The notes below the pieces were generated by a model. It had not been told where the DNA came from. It saw only the letters and a program-made list of their open reading frames with translations, and searched no databases. 64,000 bases of DNA. Source: Strongylocentrotus purpuratus. Taxonomy: Eukaryota > Echinodermata > Echinoidea > Camarodonta > Strongylocentrotidae. This document shows positions 48,918-61,596 of this stretch, one piece after another. The position numbers and the translations under genes were made by a program. The stretch spans positions 6,120,519 through 6,184,518 of the forward strand of contig NW_022145613.1 of assembly GCF_000002235.5 (NCBI RefSeq). Reading direction: 5' to 3'. Each line of letters opens with the position of its first letter. Positions within the stretch are counted from its first letter, which is position 1.

Positions 48918-50295
48918 CTATTTTTGTTTTGTTTATCTTTTCACTCTCATCATTTCGTTCCGTCCGTGGCAAATGCATGAATGCGTGCAGACAGCAGCCA
49001 GAGCGATATCAAACGACGCTATATCAATACAGAGAAACCGCGCTCCAGTGAAAATGTCAAAATACTCGAGGGGCTCTGCACAGGGATATGCCGGAATTGA
49101 TGGAGCTTGTGTAGGGACTGTATTGGAGCTATAAAGTGGCGCCACGGATCGCGATATCTACAGCGACTCTGCGCCGTACTTTGTATTTTTATCCTATTTA
49201 ATTGAGTGGTTAACTGCCACAATCATGAACTGCTATAAGTTTTATGGTTCGAGATAAAGTTGACTGAAAAACGATTGGATTAGAGCATAAAAATATGTAA
49301 TAGCTTTTAAAAATGTTGTAAAAATGTACAATCTAGACGAAGTGTAATTATTGATGCAGAAAACTTGTTTTTGATTACTGGAATATGCTTATGTACAGAA
49401 TGTCTTTTTGTTGGTTTATTGTGTATCCGAACACAGCACACACTGACTGATATACATGTTATCTTGTACAGCGCAAAATATAACAGATTTTGCGACATGC
49501 TGTGAGTCTTGGAAACATCAATTACGTCGTCGCCATGTAATATAGCTATTAAACATTGAAGACAGTTTAAGACGGATGTCTTTATAATGCCTTCTACCAT
49601 TTACGTTAATCGAAATGTTTAAATGTACTTTGTATCTTTCGTAAATATTTTTTGAAAACATTCCAAATCGTTAGTTCGTGGCCGGAAGCAAAGATTATTA
49701 TGAAAATAAATTTGGAATTATTCATCTACTTTAGATATCTATGATTTTGGACAAATTGAGAACATGAAAATGACTTAAAATACTGATCACGAGTCTAAGA
49801 CTTTGTGTAGAGATCTCCCTGACATTCAAGGCTATAACTGATTTATATCTATATACATAAATGTTCTCGTAGCACATAATTATTAATATGTATAAAGACA
49901 CTCACATTTAGCTTGGATGATTGACAAAATAGTACAAAGATGCGTTAATTTTTTAAGCTGAAGAACTCTCTAAATGACGTTTCCAAACAATGCAACCTGG
50001 ATGAATAAAGATAATGTACAATGCAACCTGGAGGCATGATAATACAACATGCAACCGGGGACAACAAACGAGATCATTTTCGTAGAATCTGTCCTTCGAA
50101 ATTTAATCAGCCATGAATGTTTTAGTGATCGCGAGTGAAAGCTGTCTTTATAATGCTGATATTATAATGAGGACGCAAGGGGAGGGGATGGGGTGGTGGT
50201 TAGCAGTATTGTTATACAACTGCTTTAATTAGGATAGTAAATATCAAAGCATATTCATTCAAGTTGTGCACAGGCTGGAAACAATTGAATAAGAT
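48918..50295. other. Intergenic, with a short triple repeat
   Basis: CAATGCAACCTGG at 49988 and 50019 and CATGCAACCGGG at 50048 form a 30-base-period triplet. No gene supported. Confidence 0.5.
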
Positions 50296-51030
50296 CTTTA
50301 TAATTGCGTATCAATCGCGGGATCAATCGCTATAGCCTTTTTTGCCTTTACACACTCCCCCATTTCAACTGCTCCAGACGACTTATGGCACTGGTCGCTG
50401 GCGTAGATAGCAACGCATCGCGTCACTACGGAGAAGCCGGCGGGCTCGGCTGGCGAAAAACACCACCGGTATATCGTGCCAATTATTTCTACTCTCGCAT
50501 AATGTGCGCTCTTATAACGGCGCGCTGCAGCACCACTCATCACTTTCATTAGTTTTTTCAGCCGGTAAATGAAAGAGCGAGAGATCCATTTTAAGACAAT
50601 GTAGTCGCATCAGCAGCGCTCAGTGTAAACAACCGTTACTTTAAGAGGTATGCAAATAGTGGATAGTGTTATAGTGGTTTATATATTGTGTGCTGTTAAT
50701 GGAAGTATCATTTGCCTTTGGACCCATCAACTATGGATGTTTACACGAAAGTCCAAAGCTTGTCACTTTTTTCAAAGGACGTTTTTGCCAGACACAAGGT
50801 TTCTAAAATCCACATCGCTGATTGGAGCTAAACAGTTATTCTACTGTTTCTTTTCTGCTTTTTGCACGACATCGAATATATCTAACCCGTCACATAGATA
50901 CTGAGATAAAGTCAAGTGGATTTATCGCATGGAGACGGACATAATCATGCCAGCGTTTCAGGAATACCCATTTTCGCCTGATCTATAAAGGATACTCTGG
51001 TTTACTGAACTGACCACTATTAAGTGAAAA
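50296..51030 (+). promoter_or_regulatory. Possible promoter and non-coding exon ending in a splice donor
   Basis: CpG-richer segment (densest at 50380-50530), an ATGCAAAT octamer at 50649-50656, and a donor-like AAAA|GTAAGT (GT at 51031). It lies 4.3 kb upstream of the adenylyl cyclase start codon on the same strand and could be an upstream 5'UTR exon, but no acceptor has been matched. Very tentative. Confidence 0.2.
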
Positions 51031-51277
51031 GTAAGTGTTGGATATCAGTATGGAGCTACGTACACATTGGTAATAAAACAATCTACATGCCGATCTATTT
51101 TTCCTTTAGTCTAGAATTTGTTCGACGATGGAGACAGAATGCTAGATGCTTATATTCTAAAGGTGTACCTTTTCTATACCTAATTAGGAGCTGGTTTATA
51201 ACTAAATTGACTGGAAGTTATATGAAATGGATGTAGTAATTTGATTGTGTTCCATGTAACTACATGATAGAAGTAGA

Positions 51278-51500
51278 GATGTTATGGTTTAGTGGACAGG
51301 TCACCGGACTGTGGATCGTAGAAGTTCGAATCCCTGCCACATCACTATAACGTCCTTTGGCAAGCCATTAATCCACATTTGCCACATTCAACCCAGGTGT
51401 GGTTAATGGGTAACTGGTTGACTTGTCATGTAAATATGATATAATGCGTACAGTGCCGAATAAGATTACCACTTGAATGAAGTGATAATCTGTTTCAAGT
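51278..51500 (+). mobile_element. tRNA-derived SINE
   Basis: A tRNA-like head with an A-box (TGGTTTAGTGGACAGG, 51285-51300) and a B-box (AGTTCGAATCC, 51323-51333) spaced as in tRNA-type Pol III promoters, then a body that is also found in complement at about 56780-56880. The head is not a functional tRNA gene as far as can be seen. The 3' end is not sharply defined. Confidence 0.75.
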
Positions 51501-53142
51501 TGAAAAAAGAGCAATGTACTAACTGTGGTTCGGCTGACATATATTTCATGGACATGTTTGTGGTATAACTATCATGATTATGTAAATAGTCGATAATGAT
51601 ATTGATGGTTAGTTGACAATGAACTCAGAGGTGATTTTGTGTCACACAATCTTGAAATAATCTAATTAATATCTGTAGTAATATTTCGTTGGTGACGTCT
51701 TTATTACATACTTCTGTGTATTCATCGTAAACCATTAACATGTTGGTATAATAATTGACCATTTTAATGAGTATGTGAATGTTAAATCTCACGGCTTATT
51801 CAAAATGATGTACGTTCACCTCTATAATTGAATTAAAAAAAGACAACTTAATCTGATAACCGGGACTGACTGGTGAGCATTCAATAGATTTAATACTGGT
51901 CAATTGCTCAATTTCTACTTGAGTTTTATTATAAATTAAAGCGCTTGCCGATGCCTGGTCTTATTCACTTGATGGTAATTACTTTAACAAGTATTTTTCT
52001 TGTAAGCATTTATCGTAATTACGAAGAGATCGTGATTGTTGACAAAAAGGAAGAAGATTTTAGAGCATCAAGTATCACCAACACCTCTTGTTGCGTGTAA
52101 TTACCATAAAATACTCCATTTTCAGCTTATAAGAATATGGGACGAACCTGGGAAATCTATCGTTCGATGATATACATTCTTTAACAAATAGTGAATAGTT
52201 ATCGATTGGTCGGAAATAAAACTTTAGACGTTCAGTTTGATGGACATTACTATAAAGGCGTTTAGGTTCACAATCTTGACATCATATTTCTGATAATTTA
52301 GCATTTACTTTAACATGACTTACCTTTCATTTATCCCATTTTGATAACATCTTTAATCTATGTATTTAACTAGCTCAGAATACAATGCAACGTTTCCATC
52401 CAGCGGTTACTTCTGTCCTCGCTATTTTGATCTAGCAATACTGAATTTATCTCCCACCCCTCCCCAACGCTAAAATATCCTATATCAAGCAGGTTGTTTG
52501 AAGCTTCTACTCATATTCATTATTGTAATTGCACCGTGACGATACGTTCGTTAAATTTTCATTTGAAATCCTTTTGTTGCAGCGAATCAAGGACATCAAG
52601 CAATTTCCTTTCTGTCATGCTTCTGTTATCAAAATAGAATCATGACTGAACAGAAATAGTATAATTATGTAAATAATTTATATAATACTGTGCATGTAAA
52701 CTAACAAATTATACTTGCATTAACAAAGCCTCATTATTATTGAACTAGCTAGAATAGTGATGCGATAATAAGTTTGTATTGGTTTGTTTGTAAGTCGTTC
52801 TTGCATGAGAAGTTCTTATGGGTGTATTTGATAGAAATGCCAGTAGGGAAGCAAGCCCAGCAATATATATTAATCGTGTCAATTATTGACTTCACTGATC
52901 ATGATGGTATGGTAATGAATTCATGTTATAAAAGCATAATGCAGGTCACACCATTGCTTTAATCTTTTAAGGTTTTGATATATTCTGATTGTTGGAAATA
53001 TTGGCGTGATCGTCTTACAAGCAAGGTTACTCAACAAAATAATAAATTAAATGCGGAATTATGAATATGTCAAGAAGCATAATAGGCGACTGTCCCCTTT
53101 CCTATTTTTTTTGCAGAGCACATGTATGTATACACTCACACA
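51501..53142. other. Intergenic, no gene seen
   Basis: AT-rich, chance frames only. Confidence 0.5.
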
Positions 53143-53240
53143 TTTGACCCACCCACACCCACACACACACGCGCACACCCACATACACACACACACGCAC
53201 ACCCGCGCGCGCACACAAACACACACACAAAAAAACACAA
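53143..53240. repeat. (CA)n-type microsatellite
   Basis: CACACA with CG and CCC interruptions; explains the His/Thr-rich and Cys/Val-rich frames. Confidence 0.95.
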
Positions 53241-54469
53241 TGGTGATATTAATACACATACATACATTTATATACCCATACTCACAAACACATGCATATA
53301 CATAGAATGTTTAGCTTCTCTAGAGACATTGTTTGTGAGTGAAGAGTAAGACATTCATTTCCTATCAGATTTATAAACAATACTTCAAGATACATATTAT
53401 GTTCTATTCCACCTGAGTCAATATATTTCAATTTAGTACAGTATAAAATAACGGTCATAATGTTAATAAAAAACTAATTTGCTCCACCTTCAAATTCGAG
53501 AGGAGGGGAATTTTGAAAGCGTAGATCAAAATGATCATGGAAGCAATAAGTGGTATACGATACAATTTATGAAGAAGTTATTTGAATTGACCTATTTGCC
53601 AACGACAAATAAAATGAGTATTAACAGTTCCTTTCTTCCAAGTGATAATTGCAACACGGAATCGTGAAATTTGGAAAGGGGATATTTTTTTCTTTTTAAG
53701 ATTCTAATGCTCACAAATAATTTGCAGTTCTCCTTGAATGGCGTTGCAAAATCATGACCTAAGTGAGAACTGGTGTCGACTGCACACATTCATAACCTTT
53801 CATATTTCCTTCTAATATCTTTATTCGTAATCGTTTAAAAAACTTTTCTGCCTCCCCTTATTGATCTACCTGAGCTATGAGGGGCCGATTTCCCGTTTAA
53901 AATATTCCTCCCCAAATGTTTAATATGGATTCATGCTCATTAGGCTACAGTCTAAGTCTCCAGATTTATCTAACTTGCCTTAACTTACCTTAAGGAAAAG
54001 GGAAAGAGAAACGGAAAACGAACAAAGGAAAAAAGGGTAAGAAAGACATAAAGAAAGAAAAACAAACGTCCCTCGCATATAAACTATGAGCATAATCGGT
54101 GCACAGTAAGTTTTGCGACATTGAAATATAATACCAACATTATACAGAATGTCAATAAATCAAAGAAGTCTAAACCTGATACATTCATTGGCTCGCGAAA
54201 TATCAAGTATCTAAAATGGGAACCATTATCTTGAATAATGAAACCGATTTTTAGCATTATTCACTTTCATCTTGAAAGCAATAGTAATTAAAACGTGATG
54301 AAGATAAAACTTGAACATGTGATTGTGTAGGGAATGTTACAATGGACATTAATGTTTTTCTAAATTTCTTATCAATACCACATGTAGTTTCCAAAGATGG
54401 ACATGAAATTGATCTAGGGAAACTCAAAATGTCGCATTTAAGTCGTATATGGAATCGGTTTAGGACCAA
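53241..54469. other. Intergenic, no gene seen
   Basis: No supported gene; a purine-rich patch at 53995-54065. Confidence 0.5.
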
Positions 54470-54576
54470 TAATTCGTCGCTGTTTTCACGAAGTGACGGT
54501 AGTGAAAAAAAATTGCATTCACTTTGCGTTACGATTTTCCTCACTACCGTCACTTCGTGAAAACAAGGACGAATTA
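54470..54576. mobile_element. Hairpin-type MITE, 107 bases
   Basis: Two 36-base inverted arms (54470-54505 and 54541-54576) match at 34 positions around a 35-base spacer. They begin TAATTCGTC, so a TA or TAA target duplication is possible, as in Tc1/mariner-like MITEs; this is inferred. The same arm occurs alone at 7556-7591. Confidence 0.8.
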
Positions 54577-55374
54577 TAGTACTGATTTTCAGGACGAGTT
54601 TGAACATAACATTCTTACTTTGTTTATCTTCCTTCCAGGTCACCTGCAGCGAATAAAACTTGCTACGTATTTGATTTAGACAGACAAAAGGACATTGTGG
54701 GATCTGAATCCTAAAAGCACGAAAGATCAGCCTTATCGAGTATTTCTTTGCAAAAAATCATTCAGCACGTTTCGATGATTTTCCGAAGGACAAGGGAAGA
54801 TAGCAAAGGAAATACTTCTCTCTGTTAATTTGCCCCCAAAATATTCTTCTTTTCTGGTGAGTCACCCATACACTCGCATCATATTGGCTTTACTGGGGAT
54901 ATTCAAATACGCCGCACAGAGCAGTTTACTGGCAGTTTACCGTGCTAGTCGATTCGAACATCTTTAGCAGCCGCCACCATCTTGCTTCGTTCGCTTCTGG
55001 AAAATTAATCTTGGAACTTGGCGACGGTGGTATGTCACTATGGAAATAATCGGAGGATAAATCTTCGGCTCTGTGAAGGGAACCACTCCATAGCTCAAGA
55101 TGTCTCCAATTATGTCGCTATCCGTTTTCGAAATTAACAGACGATACCAAATACCGTTAATGGCATAATGTAATGAGCTGGATATGGGAATCTAATTGAC
55201 TAAAAGGATCAATTACGGAACTACTTTAGCAGACATCGGTTCTTGAAAAGTCATCATGTTCACTTCGAATTCATGACAAACCTTTTTCGGCCAGCATACT
55301 CGTAACCGAAGTTCGTGATCATCAACCTCGTCGTTCACATTGTATTGTAGTAGTCGTACGGTCACTCGATCACG
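54577..55374 (+). promoter_or_regulatory. 5' flank and presumed 5'UTR of the adenylyl cyclase gene
   Basis: Non-coding sequence directly upstream of the start codon, with several out-of-frame or terminated ATGs. No clear TATA box or initiator can be assigned, so the transcription start is unknown. Confidence 0.4.
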
Positions 55375-56043
55375 ATGGGTCTTCTAAAGAAACGCTCGAG
55401 CAGCGGTTCGACACAGCCGATGGTGAGGAGCGTATCGCCCGACATCGAGCTCAGCACCGTGATGGACACGGAACTCGTTGCTAAGGCGTACGGCAAGCGT
55501 GACACGGAAGGGAAGAAACCACGAACCCGACGATACAACCCCTTCCACCGCGCCTTTGATTCTAGTGACATGGAAACATCGTATCAGAAATTCTTCGTCC
55601 GCCGTCGCCTGGAGACGCTCCCCGTCATGATCGCCTTCTCTTTCTTCTTCGACGTTGTCGTATTAATCATCTACTATCTTGATCGCGCAATCCCTAGCCG
55701 CGTCATCGCTATCTCCATCATGGCGATCTGTGCCGTCACCAACTTGATTCTGTTCTCCTTATCGCGCTATCGCCTCATCTCGGACTGGTCGCTTACGCGC
55801 GTCATGCCATACCTTATATGGAGTCTGGTATGCGCGCAGTCCTTCGTGGACTTGGGTCTATATTATCAGCCGCTGATGCCGAGTGATGGGGCTGGCTGGC
55901 AAGTGTTTTTCATATTTGCCTCTTTCACCATGTTACCTGTGCCTTTAGGAGCCATGATCCTCCTCAGTACTTTTGCCATCACCGTACATTGCCTCATGGT
56001 CGGGTTGCTCTCCTTGGCTAACAAAGAATACATGGCTGAACAG
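55375..56043 (+). CDS. ADCY3: Membrane adenylyl cyclase, type 3-like, coding exon 1
   Basis: Makes cAMP from ATP at the plasma or ciliary membrane. This exon gives residues 1-223: a charged cytosolic N-terminus (1-80), then helices at about 82-102, 109-129, 143-164, 174-190 and 191-213, five of the six in the first membrane domain. Similarity to vertebrate ADCY3 runs through the exon: YQKFFVRRRLETL before helix 1, RVMPYLIW in helix 3, GWQVFFIF in helix 4 and HCLMVG in helix 5 all have close ADCY3 counterparts. The ATG has A at -3 and G at +4, and the N-terminus length fits. The exon ends AACAG|GTAAGC, phase 0; reading past it gives a few non-homologous codons before a stop. CpG and codon GC are clearly higher than in the surroundings. 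Type 3 assignment is by recalled similarity, so another membrane cyclase class is possible. Confidence 0.9.
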
Positions 56044-56625
56044 GTAAGCACATTCCATCTGCTTAGAGAGTTTGTGATAGTGATATGACTTTGAGATTCT
56101 TCTTTCTCTAAGCAGACAACATGTTTCGAAATTTACATTTTGTCATGCAGGGGGAGGGGGGGGGGCGTATTAATCGGCGGAAGCTTTTTCTTGTAGTCCA
56201 TGCCCCTCCTTTGCAAAATTTAATCAGAACTTACCTCCTTCCAATAACCAGAACAATTGCTTTAATATGTGGAGTTTGTCCAATGTGTTATTAGATAAGC
56301 TTGCCTTGTACTTCCCTCGTTTGACCTACGTACACTGTTGTCTTGAAATTTTGAATAATTTTCCTTACCTCTTTTTATGAAGTGATTTCGACAGTATTGT
56401 TCATCATTGATAGATACAGTCTTATATCTTCTCATAACTTTATTGGATTGAGTTAGAGGAGTTGATCAATAAAGTTGTTAGAAGATTTAAACTTTATATA
56501 TAAAGAAAAAACCATATTGTCGCAATGGCAATTGAGAAAAGAGGTGAACAAAAATTAATCAAACTTTTATGGACAACAGTGTAGTCCATGGAGACACACT
56601 TTTGAAGAGTAATCCATTAAAGGTT

Positions 56626-56885
56626 AAGTGCCACCCCTTTCTGTGAGAGGTGCCAATAAGTTATTTTGTGAGACCATCGAGCTCACACCGTTCGACGGAC
56701 ATCAATAATGGTTTCTTATCCGTCATCCAGTAACTCTCTTGAAGGTTAGACATTATTACCCTGGTTTTAGCCAGCTTCCAAAGTAACTAGCACTCAAGCA
56801 TAAAAGGTACCCATTTACAACTGGGTAAAGAATGGCAAATGTAGATTAACGTATCGCTAAATGACGTTAGTGCAGGGCTGGGATA
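56626..56885 (-). mobile_element. 5'-truncated SINE, inverse copy
   Basis: In complement, ACGTCATTTAGCGATACGTTAATCTACATTTGCC and the following ACCCAGTTGTAAATGGGTA-type sequence match the body of the SINE at 51345-51415. The tRNA head with A and B boxes is missing, as expected for 5' truncation during LINE-driven insertion. Confidence 0.65.
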
Positions 56886-58303
56886 AAGTTTTTTTTCTTC
56901 TGAAAATAGATTTTAAAGGACCTCAGATCAAATGAAAATCTAAAGAAATAGAACCATCCTGGGAATATTATATTTTAAAAAGAGACTGGAAGCAAGCCTC
57001 TTAAAGATAAGCTTGAGTTCTGATAATCACAGCATCCAACAAAACGTACACTGAATGTTCAAGATTACAAATAAATGACATGCGCCAAACGATTTTGGTA
57101 GAAAATGTAGAGGGGCTAAGTAATGAGCATAGAAAGATAAGGAAAACAAGGCAGGTATAGGCCCGACACCATGTGCTTAAAGTGACTCGGTAACATTGTT
57201 GAAGGTTGATGAAAAAAGTTGCTTAATTTTTGTATGAAATGTTACTTACTATATTCCTTCGACTATATTAACCCTCTGACATGCAAAAAATCCTGAAAAA
57301 ATTCTCAAACCACAAAGATATCTATGGTTTTCTTTGAAGGCGTCGATGGGAGGCACCCTCTAACAGTGATTAACAGTAAATTCTCCCAACCAATTTTTGA
57401 ATTTTCCCAACCGTTTTTCCATGAGAAAAATACATAAAACAGGCTATAAAAATCTGTCTGGAATGGAATGTAGAGCCATTTTATTGCTTTGTGACGATTT
57501 ACATTCACCTAAAATGTAATTAAATTGTCCTTGTCTTGATGCTGAACAGGCTTTGACAAGTAGCAGAATAGAAGTAGAATAATATAGTTGGGAGAATTAA
57601 GGAATCGATCAGAACAGTTTTTCCCAATTTGTACCATGAATAATGATCCGTTTTCACTCAAATTTTCAGATTATCTTTAATTGTTCATCTAGCATTGAAG
57701 TCACTACCTTAGCACCACTATCTCTCATCTGAACAATGTTACAAAGTCCCTTTAACACAGGTCATGAAAGTTGTGGTTTTTATTGCAGATGATTTCCAGC
57801 AAGTTTTTGTGAGTTTGTTTTTATTGTACTGGTTCAAATAATCAATCTACCGCAGGTTAAATAATCCGGAATGAATTATAGCCATGTTCTCTCGACATAC
57901 GATTCCCATACGATTCCCATACCAGAGCTCAAGATTAACTTTAACCTCAAATAATCATTTACACTTATTTTGTTACTACAATACACCATTCTTTACCTTC
58001 TACTCCACTCCTGTCTATTTTAAAAAAAACACTAATGTGCAACAGGTGAACATGAAGAATCAGGTAAACAGAAAGGCTAGTCATCCTACCTGTTTTAAAT
58101 TTCGCTTTAACGAGAGCCGCAGTAAGGGAAACGATGTCACAGAACATGCGATATGGTGTCATCGATACTGCAAAGACTATGTTCCCATGGAAACGGCACG
58201 CGAACTGCTGCTACCTTTTGCATCGCCACATCGTTCACCTCGTTCTGTTGGAGGCACACGTCCCTTAACATTTCCCTTTTGCTCTCGGTAATACGTCTAA
58301 TCC

Positions 58304-58407
58304 ACCTCTCTCTCTTTCTCTTTCTCTTTTTCTCTCTCTCCCTCTCTCTCTCCCTCTCCCTCTCTTTCTCTCTCTCTCTCTCCCTCTCTCACTCTATCTG
58401 TCTCTCG
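58304..58407. repeat. (TC)n microsatellite
   Basis: Interrupted TC repeats inside intron 1; a shorter tract lies at 58913-58930. Confidence 0.95.
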
Positions 58408-58527
58408 TCTACTCTCTCCTCTCGTTCTCCTTGTCACCATGAACCCCGTAGTGTATATTCATGACTCTACTATGAAAAACCATTAAGTGTTATATATTGC
58501 CATGTCAGGTCTAAAAAAGAAAAGCAA

Positions 58528-58742
58528 GTTGTATTGCCCTTTACAGTTGTAGGTGCTTAAACATGGGTCGGTCGGTCGGAAATCTTGTTTACCTCTTTTT
58601 CCTACTTTTTTCTCCCTCTTTGGGTTGATATTTCTAAGTTTTGAATGCTTCGATATATTTTTTCTTTAAAAAAACGGTAATTTTTTTTAAGCCGACCGTA
58701 GATTTCAAGTTTGTTGTTATCGGTCTCAAAGGGCAATACAAC
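58528..58742. mobile_element. Inverted-repeat element in intron 1
   Basis: GTTGTATTGCCCTTT (58528-58542) and its exact complement (58728-58742) bracket 215 bases, with (GGTC)n and GCCGACCG motifs inside. Looks like a small DNA transposon; flanking duplication not evident. Confidence 0.55.
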
Positions 58743-60329
58743 ATCTTTCATTTTTAGGCCTCAGGTATGTGACTTTTCCATCTAACAGCTTTCGTGTTCT
58801 TTCCGTCTTTTCACGTTCCAAGTCCTCACCCTTTCTCACTCTCTTCCCCTATATGTCTACCTCTCAGTCTCTTTCCCATTATTTCTCCGTGTCCATCTCT
58901 TTCTGGTAAACCCTCTCTCTCTCTCTCTCTTCCACCATGGACCTCATAGTTTATTCACGAGACCGTGACTTCGATAATTTATGAATAAATTGTTTCGTCA
59001 TTCATGCGAATATTTCCTAAGCCCATGCCGTGTTTTATGTCTGTCACTTTATCCCCCGACCTTCTTTCCTTTTCCATCCTCTTTCTCTTTCCCTATTTCC
59101 TCTCTCACACATGAACATACGCACACATACACAAACACGCACAATTCTACCCCCTCTTTCCCTTTCTTTCTTCCTCTTTCTCTCATTTCTCTCTCCCTCT
59201 CTCCGATATCTCTCCCCACCTCTCTCTGTTCATGATCTAGTATGTAATAAGCTCCACCAGCAAAAGCCTCGTAAACAGTCGGCCGCCATGATTAGAGCTC
59301 GCATCGAATACCAAAAATATAGGCACAAAAAATGGAACACAGGATAGGTTGCATTGATTTATGGATATTGGGCTCAAGTACACCAAACGTGTTAAATCAT
59401 TGCAGCGCACGTCTGGCAAGGTATCACTTACTCCCTTAGCTTTATCATGTATGTATTCGGAGAAGACAAGAATTATGATCAAGAAGAGAATTTTGAGCCG
59501 GTAATACAATCGCTAAAACAAACGGGGCACTTCGACGAAGGCTGTTTGGAATCGCGTCGCCGTTAAGTGTTCTGCTTCAAGGTATGAATGCGAATTGGTT
59601 AAAATTTGTTGTGAGATAGTATATTGGACGGTGGTTATTATTAGAACACCAGGCAAAGCCCAATACAAGTTTGCTAGTCTGAACTTTGGAGAACGCGAAG
59701 TGGATTTATGCTGAGTATACGCTCAAAACTTTAGTGTATTGAAAATATTCGACTGGCATTTACATTGATTTTCCTTCAGGAGAATACTACAGCTAACGAG
59801 TTAGGTTTCTGATCAAACCATTTATATTTTAAAGGCAAATTGTGTTAATAAAAATGAAAAAAACAAAACCCTAGAAGTTCCTAAAATAGAAAATCGGATA
59901 CCAGCATGTTTTTTCTGACTGAGCTCCCCCCCCCCCCCACCCACACAAAAAGCGGGGGAGGAGAGTTGGCAGTGGCATATCGAACAATTGATTAACGAGA
60001 TAGAAATGTTTGCAGGGCTTCAAGTTTGAGAATTAAGCATATAAAATGTTTCCATCTAATCATCATCATTGTCATCCAAAATCATCCTCTTAATGGATAA
60101 TGCTTCATTGTTTGCTATCCCTAATGATGTAGAATAAACATCAAATTAGGCCTGCTCATGGAGGCGTACTGTGTTAAGTATACTTGTAAAGGTAGTTGCC
60201 TCATTTCTTAGACCTGGCTGCAAAAAAAAATTATGTAATACACCCATCACTACGTCATACATGACAAAAACACATTTTTGAACACGTTTTGCCTATCTCA
60301 AAGAACTAAATTGCACTAGCATTAATCTA

Positions 60330-60556
60330 TCCCTCTGGTTCCCTCATTCCCTCGCTCTCTAGAATTTTCGACCAAACTTTTTTCTTTAAAGCCTCAGTAA
60401 TGGTTTCTTTATAATGATCTTGGTCTACCGGGGATAATTATTCGTCCTTAAAATAATTACGAAAATGTCAACTGTAATTCCCGCGGCTATTCAATGTGGG
60501 AATAAAAATACTCGACTCATTATTAAGGATAGGTAATATATTCTAAGGATATTGGA
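60330..60556. repeat. Intronic direct repeat, copy A
   Basis: Aligns along about 220 bases with 61368-61596. Shared segments include TCAACTGTAATTCCCG, CCTCGCTCTC and ATTAAGGATA. Moderately diverged. Confidence 0.8.
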
Positions 60557-61367
60557 ACATATTGTTAGCTCAGTAGATGAACAGATAAAAGTTAAAGAGT
60601 TTAAAATAGAAGAATGTCAAGTGCTCTATTTTGTGTAGAATAGGCATTAAGATTCTTCAAAACATTGTACTTTTAAAAGTAGAAAACGATCGCATTTCCC
60701 GCATTAATCTCTTCATAGTTCAGTGAGAAATTGTACATGCATATTTTTGTCATGTTTATTACCTTTTTTGAGAATACTCCAAATATGTACAGTTGATTTG
60801 ATTGATTTGATTTATTTTATTGTCCAGATAAATGGATTTCTTTTACATGGTTCCAAAGTATAGGCCTATACATCAAGCATAAATCATTTGAACACACTTC
60901 AAATTACACATTACTTATTAATCACCGAGTAAGTCATATTAATAATTTAAACTTAATCTTTATAGAATCAACACTAAACTCAAAAACAATAAATCATATA
61001 CTTTTAAATTTAACTATATGATCACACGATCTCATTAATGACTATATATTTAATTTCAATATTCATATATAAATAATATTAATCACTTTAAATATTATAA
61101 TATACTTTATATCAAAATACAGTTACGGTATCGCCCCCCCCCCCCCCTCCCCTTACATCACAAGGTGAATGAGATCTGGGGCATTAGCAGGTCTGAGAAA
61201 ATTATTAAAACAAATATTTCAATATCTACGAAGTATATTTAGATGTTTGAATAACAAAATATGAGTTGTATGTAGCCCTGCACATCAACAGGAATCAACT
61301 TATATTTGGATGTCACCCGACCTTTAATGGAGCATTTTCCCCTATTTTCAGAAAGTAAATTGCGCGG

Positions 61368-61596
61368 TTATTATTCCATTCCTTATTCCCTCGCTCTCAA
61401 GAATTTTTGACTAAGCTGTTTTCTATATGGCCTCATTAACGGTTTCTCCACGTTGATTCCGGTCTACTGGGGAGAATTATATTTCCTGATAATAATTACG
61501 ATAATATCAACTGTAATTCCCGTGGTTATTCAACGTGGGTATAGAGTATACTCGACACACCATTAAGGATAAGTAATAATTTTATTGCAAGGATAT
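61368..61596. repeat. Intronic direct repeat, copy B
   Basis: Second copy of the repeat at 60330-60556, same orientation, about 1,040 bases downstream. Confidence 0.8.

Noticed and set aside
51278..51345. A functional tRNA gene
   Set aside because: Boxes are present, but the acceptor stem does not pair convincingly and the body continues as a SINE with a second copy.
55866..56051. Minus-strand frames overlapping adenylyl cyclase exon 1
   Set aside because: Antisense shadows of the coding exon.
57884..58291. A 135-codon + strand frame in intron 1
   Set aside because: No homology recognised; lies between exons of one gene and runs into a (TC)n tract.
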